From NCBI GenBank assembly GCA_002316585.1, contig DCDU01000019.1:1-9693 (forward strand): 9,693 nt of DNA, read 5' to 3'. Positions 6,097-9,693 of the stretch are shown here, in pieces. A program made the translations under genes and the position numbers. Source of the DNA: Firmicutes bacterium UBA1047. GTDB lineage: Bacteria; Bacillota; Clostridia; Tissierellales; Sedimentibacteraceae. The first letter of the stretch is position 1, and each line of letters begins with the position of its first letter. Below the pieces are notes generated by a model. The model was not told the origin of the DNA. It saw only the letters and a program-made list of their open reading frames with translations, and did not search any database.

Positions 6097-6597
6097 TTAT
6101 TTGTCTTTTTGTTTTTCCATAAAGCTTATTATTTCTTCCGCAATACCTTTAGCATCATCGATATGATAGCATGGAACACCCAAGTCCCAAGGAATATCGC
6201 TGGCAATTGCTATCAGCTCATGGGGCTCGCATAACAATGTGCTGTGGGCTGCCGAACGAAAAACCTCTATTTTAGGCTTGTTTTCTCTTTTATAGCCTTC
6301 CGTGATTATTAAATCCACACCTTCGATTCTATCGATAATTTCATCTAATGTTAATTCCTGTTCTCTTTTTTCAATCATGGCAAATTTTTCGGGAGACGAA
6401 ATAGCTATTATATCTGCTCCCGCCTGTGCATGTCTCCATGTATCCTTGCCCGGTTTATCCATTTCAAAACTGTGAGCATCATGCTTTATTACAGCTAATG
6501 TAATATTCTTTTCTTTTAATATTCTGATTACCTTTTCTAACAGTGTTGTTTTGCCGGAACCGGATTTAGCAACAACAGATATTACAACTTTGCTCAT
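6097..6597 (-). CDS. mobB: Molybdopterin-guanine dinucleotide biosynthesis adaptor MobB
   Basis: A 166-residue P-loop GTPase-like protein. Visible are the Walker A loop AKSGSGKTT (10-18), the MobB segment IKHDAHSFEMDKPGKDTWRH (37-56) with AGAD after it, and IITEGYK (98-103), the family's Walker B-side motif. MobB assists MobA in forming the guanine-dinucleotide form of the molybdenum or tungsten cofactor, probably by delivering GTP or the pterin; it helps but is not always essential. The start at 6597 was chosen over the upstream ATG at 6612 because GAGGAGA is 7-8 bases from it. It lies 34 bases after mobA in the same direction, so the two form an operon. The redox enzyme encoded downstream is of the bis-MGD type and would use the product. 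Confidence 0.92.
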   Translation of the reverse strand: MSKVVISVVAKSGSGKTTLLEKVIRILKEKNITLAVIKHDAHSFEMDKPGKDTWRHAQAGADIIAISSPEKFAMIEKREQELTLDEIIDRIEGVDLIITEGYKRENKPKIEVFRSAAHSTLLCEPHELIAIASDIPWDLGVPCYHIDDAKGIAEEIISFMEKQKDK

Positions 6598-6631
6598 TGA
6601 AGTTCTCCTCATCTATCCCATATATTTCTTG

Positions 6632-7219
6632 TCAATCCATTGCCCGGAATTTGCATAAGTCTTCCGGAGTATTGATATTCAGAAAGCTCTTTGAGCATTC
6701 ATCCATTGCGTATATTTTACCCAAGTTTAAATAATTTGTCTTAACTAAGGGATAAAGCTCCATTACCTTTATTGTATCGTTATTCAAGCATTCTTCTATT
6801 TCAGGTATGCATGTTTTTTTATAAAGGGCGAATAAAGGTTCCAAATTATCTTTTATTATAGGAACTACTATATCATAATCTAAGCAATGCCTTAACATTT
6901 CCTCTACAAGAAAGGGCTTCCACAGGGGCATGTCACAAGGTATTGCAAATACCCAATCATTTTTAGCTGCCTTAAGGGCTGCATGGATTCCACCCATAGG
7001 TCCCTTTCCCGGATAGATGTCTTTTATAAACTTTACATTTTCAATATGATATTTCTCAACATTATCTACAACAACGATAACCTCGGCAAATAGCTTGTTT
7101 AGTTTTTTTATGGAATCAGACATAAATGTCTCATCGCCATATTTTATGAGAGCTTTGTCCTTGCCCATGCGGGAACTTTTCCCGCCTGCTAACAGTATTC
7201 CCGTAACTTTATAAGTCAT
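6632..7219 (-). CDS. mobA: Molybdenum cofactor guanylyltransferase MobA
   Basis: A 195-residue nucleotidyltransferase, the usual MobA size. Motifs are LLAGGKSSRMGKDKAL (9-24) for GTP binding, GPMGGIHAAL (73-82), PCDMP (94-98) with the metal-binding Asp, EPLFALY (127-133), and the C-terminal NINTPEDL (181-188). It transfers GMP from GTP to molybdopterin to give MGD, which bis-MGD enzymes such as the one encoded here need. AGGGGG lies 4-5 bases before the ATG. Between the gene and its likely promoter stand a palindrome-rich block and a structured, terminator-ended leader, so expression is probably set by transcription attenuation. Confidence 0.93.
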   Translation of the reverse strand: MTYKVTGILLAGGKSSRMGKDKALIKYGDETFMSDSIKKLNKLFAEVIVVVDNVEKYHIENVKFIKDIYPGKGPMGGIHAALKAAKNDWVFAIPCDMPLWKPFLVEEMLRHCLDYDIVVPIIKDNLEPLFALYKKTCIPEIEECLNNDTIKVMELYPLVKTNYLNLGKIYAMDECSKSFLNINTPEDLCKFRAMD

Positions 7220-7345
7220 TTTACCCCCTCATGTCGCCGTCTCCGCACACAAATTTATTTGCTCCCGACCGTCACATAAATTTGGTGCTCGCTGCGTTTG
7301 ACTTACCATCCATATGTTCTCCGCTATCACTCGAACATATGGATT
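7220..7345. repeat. Palindrome-rich intergenic block before mobA
   Basis: This block is visibly richer in G and C than the surrounding genes over about 7230-7335. It has two inverted repeats. A perfect 12-base stem, ATCCATATGTTC (7308-7319) with GAACATATGGAT (7333-7344), has a 13-base loop. A 9-base stem, CAAATTTAT (7250-7258) with ATAAATTTG (7276-7284), extends by CAC/GTG past one bulge. It codes for nothing obvious. Its composition and folding look like an interspersed palindromic repeat inserted between the leader terminator and mobA. Confidence 0.5.
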
Positions 7346-7352
7346 AGGTCAT

Positions 7353-7385
7353 AAAAAAACTTACACAGGAACATGCCAATGTAAG
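7353..7385 (-). terminator. Leader terminator ahead of mobA
   Basis: On the minus strand CUUACAU pairs with GUGUAAG (extended by GG/CC after one U-U mismatch, loop CAUGUU), directly followed by seven T (plus-strand A at 7353-7359). It closes the structured leader and stands 134 bases before the mobA start. The CUUACA arm could instead pair with UGUAAG further upstream in the same RNA (7471-7466), so terminator and antiterminator forms exclude each other. Confidence 0.75.
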
Positions 7386-7507
7386 CTTAATAAGCCTATT
7401 GCATCTCCTTTCCAAACGTGGAGGCAGCAGATTTCTCTGACTACCCTGTGGGCTTAAGCCCAGGTCTTACAAGCATAGCATCCCTTAGCCCATAAAACTC
7501 GGAGTAT
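7386..7507 (-). promoter_or_regulatory. Candidate Moco/Tuco (molybdenum/tungsten cofactor) riboswitch
   Basis: A structured RNA leader between a good promoter and an intrinsic terminator, upstream of mobA-mobB. Elements on the minus strand, 5' to 3': CUCCGAG; UAUGGGCUAAGGGAUGC; a perfect palindrome UGGGCUUAAGCCCA (7462-7449); CAGA-GAAA-UCUG, a stem capped by a GNRA tetraloop (7439-7428); and GCCUCCACGUUUGGAAAGGA, in which CUCC pairs with GGAG (7423-7405). Known Moco riboswitches sit upstream of molybdenum cofactor, transport and enzyme genes and contain a GNRA tetraloop. That class is my best reading, from context and partial motif recall rather than a covariance match. I cannot decide Moco from Tuco. 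A different cis-acting RNA class, or an independent small RNA of about 165 bases, remains possible. Confidence 0.58.
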
Positions 7508-7523
7508 TAAATTTTACTATTTA

Positions 7524-7552
7524 ATTTTATCACATACTATCTGCATTTTCAA
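7524..7552 (-). promoter_or_regulatory. Promoter of the structured leader and mobAB
   Basis: On the minus strand TTGAAA (7552-7547), 17 bases and TAAAAT (7529-7524), with TGA before the -10 giving an extended -10. Transcription should begin near 7517, about 10 bases before the first conserved-looking RNA segment. It has the same -10 and spacing as the promoter of the redox operon at 5883-5911. Confidence 0.75.
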
Positions 7553-7626
7553 TGTTTTTTTGCGTAAATTATTTATTTCTCCAAGCTGAAATTATTATCA
7601 TAGCTGCATCCCTAATGGCGGAATAC

Positions 7627-8769
7627 TTATTTTAATATTGAATTAGCTACTAAAGCTTCATACTGTTCCACAGTCAAGTCGCAATGATAAAAGAGCTTAT
7701 AATATTTAGCTGTTTCTTCATAAAGTTCATATTGTGCATATTCAGGATATAACAATTGTGTGCTCCAAATCATACCCATGTATCTATTCACAGACGGAGG
7801 TAAACCCATCCAATTATAAGGACCCATTGGAACCTCATAATAATTTCCGTTTTTAATTGCTTTTAATTGCTGCCAGGTTTCATTGTCTGCTACAGTATTA
7901 TAAGCACCGTCCGGGGCAAACAGTATTATATCAGGATCCCATAACATAAGCTGTTCCATATCTACCGGATTTCCTGTTCCCTTGCTTGAAATATCATCCA
8001 CAACCGCAATATTGTCGCCTACCATATCAATAATCTCCGCATGGAAGGAGCCTTTTGCAAGCACACTGAGTCCATCTTCCCCTACGCTGTAAATCAATTT
8101 AGCTTTGCCGTCTTCTCCTGCTTTAGCTATAATATCCTGGGTGTTTTTATAAACATAATCACAGTATTCAGCAATTATTTCGGCTTCCTCTTTCTTTCCC
8201 AAAAGTTCTCCCAATATTCTGTAAGCCTCTCCCATAGTGCTTGTTGCGGCGTCAATATGTACAGTCGGTATTCTTAGCTGTTCCTGAATGCCGTCCATGT
8301 CTTCCACAATTGTTGATTTTGATTCTCCTATATCAATTATTATCTGAGGATCAACTCTTACTATTTCTTCAAGATTCAACTCGCCTTTTCCGTAAAACTG
8401 CCCCAGTACCGTAAGATTATAATACTCTTCGGCAACGTATTGCTCATCTCCGGGTGCCCATTCTGACGCAAGTCCTACAAACATTTCCGGTGCCAATGCA
8501 AAAAGAACAATTTGCGCTAACGGTCCCGACGGTGCAATTCTTGTTATATTACTTGGCAATTCTACTTCACGTCCTGTAGAATCCGTAAAAATAAAAGTCT
8601 CGCTTTCAGCTTCCGGTTCCTGTCCCGAATCAGGCTCTTGACCGGCTTCTGGTTCTTGTTCCGCAGCCTTATCAGGTTCTGCAATACCCGGTTTATCGCT
8701 GCCGCATGCAGTCACCATGGTTAATATCATGCACACCGCAAGAAATATAGGTATTATTCTCTTTTTCAT
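7627..8769 (-). CDS. ABC transporter substrate-binding lipoprotein (PF01497-type; BtuF/FepB/MolA-like)
   Basis: A 380-residue protein with a lipoprotein signal (charged MKKR, hydrophobic core, VTAC with Cys22 as the lipidated residue). An acidic linker with a threefold QEP(E/D)-type repeat follows (about 25-58), then a two-lobed periplasmic-binding-protein domain of the type II metal-chelate class. It begins at FTDSTGREVELP and includes the VDPQIII segment. The end GPYNWMGLPPSVNR...YKLFYHCDLT resembles a clostridial and archaeal subgroup often labelled iron or cobalamin binding. The same fold includes H. influenzae MolA, which binds molybdate and tungstate. With mobA-mobB and a molybdopterin enzyme next door, an oxyanion ligand is an attractive inference but not shown. 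It lies 58 bases after the ATPase gene, with GAGGAGA before its ATG. No clear terminator follows it. Confidence 0.88.
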   Translation of the reverse strand: MKKRIIPIFLAVCMILTMVTACGSDKPGIAEPDKAAEQEPEAGQEPDSGQEPEAESETFIFTDSTGREVELPSNITRIAPSGPLAQIVLFALAPEMFVGLASEWAPGDEQYVAEEYYNLTVLGQFYGKGELNLEEIVRVDPQIIIDIGESKSTIVEDMDGIQEQLRIPTVHIDAATSTMGEAYRILGELLGKKEEAEIIAEYCDYVYKNTQDIIAKAGEDGKAKLIYSVGEDGLSVLAKGSFHAEIIDMVGDNIAVVDDISSKGTGNPVDMEQLMLWDPDIILFAPDGAYNTVADNETWQQLKAIKNGNYYEVPMGPYNWMGLPPSVNRYMGMIWSTQLLYPEYAQYELYEETAKYYKLFYHCDLTVEQYEALVANSILK

Positions 8770-8827
8770 TTCATTCTCCTCTTTCTTAAAATTATATAGA
8801 TAAAAAGTTTAATGACAAAAATTTGTT

Positions 8828-9604
8828 CTAAATTGCTTCACACGGAATGCATACTCTTATTTTGTCATCATATAAATTTTGAATCTCCACATCAATACCA
8901 TAAAGGCTTTGAATTAGATCATTCGATATTATATCATCGGGCTTGCCGTATTTTATAATCCTTCCATCTTTCATTGCTATAATTTTATCTGAAAACAAAA
9001 ATGTCTGATCAGGGTTATGTGTAGATTGAATGATTGTATACCCTTCCTTAGCCAAGTTTTTTATTTGAGTCATAACCTTAATTTGATTTCCGAAATCCAA
9101 ATTCGAAGTAGGCTCATCCAAAATAAGTATTTTAGCTTCCTGAACCAAGGCACGTGCCAATAAAACCAACTGTCGCTCTCCTCCGCTGATTTGCATGTAT
9201 CCTCTGTCGTGCAGGTGATGAATTCCCATCTTGTCCAAGGCTTTGTTTACAAGTTCAATCTGCTTTTTGCCGGGACTTGAAATAGAAGATACCTGTACTG
9301 CAGTTCCCATTAATACCATGTCAAAAACGCTGTAATTAAAAGAAGGGTAATGAGATTGCGGTATATATGCTATTAATTTTGCCATTTCGCACGTACTTAG
9401 CTTTTTTATATCTTTGCCCCCAAGATATATCTTTCCTTTGTAATCCTTCAACAAGCCTAATATACAGCGAAAAAGAGTGCTTTTGCCAACACCGTTAGGT
9501 CCCAAAACCGATATTAGCTGACCATCTTCTACGACAAAATTTATTTTGTCAATAATAAGTCTGTCTCCATAGCTAAAGCTAAGATTTGAAATTTCAACGC
9601 TCAA
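8828..9604 (-). CDS. ABC importer ATPase (FepC/BtuD/MolC type)
   Basis: A 258-residue ATPase with all the expected motifs: Walker [10 protein letters not shown] (35-43), Q-loop Gln83, signature ISGGERQ (139-145), Walker B ILILDEP (159-165) and switch His196. It powers uptake by the FecCD-type permease encoded just upstream, with the lipoprotein encoded just downstream as the receptor. The start is TTG at 9604, overlapping the permease stop as TTGA, with an AGGGTGA ribosome site six bases before it. The family N-terminus ([13 protein letters not shown]) begins right there, so no ATG further in is likely. The overlap implies translational coupling. The ligand may be iron chelate, corrinoid or molybdate/tungstate; see the binding protein. 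Confidence 0.93.
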   Translation of the reverse strand: MSVEISNLSFSYGDRLIIDKINFVVEDGQLISVLGPNGVGKSTLFRCILGLLKDYKGKIYLGGKDIKKLSTCEMAKLIAYIPQSHYPSFNYSVFDMVLMGTAVQVSSISSPGKKQIELVNKALDKMGIHHLHDRGYMQISGGERQLVLLARALVQEAKILILDEPTSNLDFGNQIKVMTQIKNLAKEGYTIIQSTHNPDQTFLFSDKIIAMKDGRIIKYGKPDDIISNDLIQSLYGIDVEIQNLYDDKIRVCIPCEAI

Positions 9605-9693
9605 TATGATTCACCCTTCCTTGTTATTAAATATATGAAAAACGGAGCACCGATAAATGCAGTAAGTATGCCTAAGGGTATTTCTGTCGTTAA
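9601..9693 (-). CDS. FecCD/BtuC-type ABC permease, C-terminal end (partial)
   Basis: The last 30 codons are present, reading [18 protein letters not shown] followed by IYLITRKG and a short tail. This is the characteristic C-terminus of type II importer permeases (E-(I/L)-P-x-G-(I/V)-x-T-A-x-(I/V)-G-x-P-F-F), a membrane subunit that forms a homodimer. The 5' part lies outside the window. The stop overlaps the ATPase start by four bases. Confidence 0.9.
   Translation of the reverse strand, partial: LTTEIPLGILTAFIGAPFFIYLITRKGESY

Noticed and set aside
7420..7445. AGUCAGAG...CUGC on the minus strand, resembling the B12 box of cobalamin riboswitches
   Set aside because: The rest of the cobalamin riboswitch core (the GCCACUG segment and its surroundings) is absent, the bases form a GNRA-capped hairpin instead, and the downstream genes are mobA-mobB.
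7353..7517. The structured RNA as 6S RNA or another independent small RNA
   Set aside because: Its 5' and 3' ends do not form the long closing helix expected of 6S RNA, and it lies in sense orientation directly ahead of mobA; kept only as a fallback explanation.
8041..8277. Plus-strand open frame inside the binding-protein gene
   Set aside because: Antisense shadow of a clearly coding lipoprotein gene, with no supporting signals.

Overview
The window looks like chromosomal DNA of an anaerobic, spore-forming low-GC Bacillota (Clostridia). The grounds are the AT-rich base composition, strong GGAGG-type ribosome sites, a sporulation gene (yabP) behind a sigma-E-type promoter, and a Tat-exported molybdenum/tungsten respiratory-type enzyme. 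No tRNA, rRNA, CRISPR array, transposase or phage gene was seen.

Left part (1-2610). On the minus strand, the first bases of a probable yabQ follow yabP, which has its own sigma-E-like promoter. Next is a minus-strand gene for a ComK-like competence regulator. It is transcribed divergently from a plus-strand gene for a small sigma-70-family factor, followed by a plus-strand EamA/DMT permease. A strong bidirectional terminator (about 2572-2604) separates the permease from the convergent operon to its right.

Middle (2614-6096), minus strand. A two-gene operon encodes a four-cluster ferredoxin-like subunit with a C-terminal membrane anchor and a Tat-exported molybdopterin oxidoreductase catalytic subunit, whose reading frames overlap by one base. 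Its leader region has a near-consensus promoter, three helically phased TTGTC repeats and a Crp/Fnr-shaped palindrome. Upstream of that lie three stacked hairpins that end the preceding mobA-mobB transcript.

Right part (6097-9693), minus strand. mobB and mobA encode proteins of the guanine-dinucleotide step of molybdopterin cofactor synthesis. They are preceded by a 126-base palindrome-rich, GC-richer block and by a promoter, structured RNA and terminator unit that I read as a candidate Moco/Tuco riboswitch. Further upstream are a lipoprotein binding protein, an ABC ATPase and the last 30 codons of a FecCD-type permease: a type II metal-chelate/oxyanion importer.

Taken together, the right two thirds reads as a molybdenum/tungsten module: an importer (possibly MolABC-like for molybdate or tungstate), cofactor maturation under candidate cofactor-sensing RNA control, and the cofactor-dependent exported redox enzyme. 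The substrate of the enzyme and the ligand of the importer cannot be fixed from sequence alone. The left part is a separate developmental locus (sporulation plus competence-like regulation).
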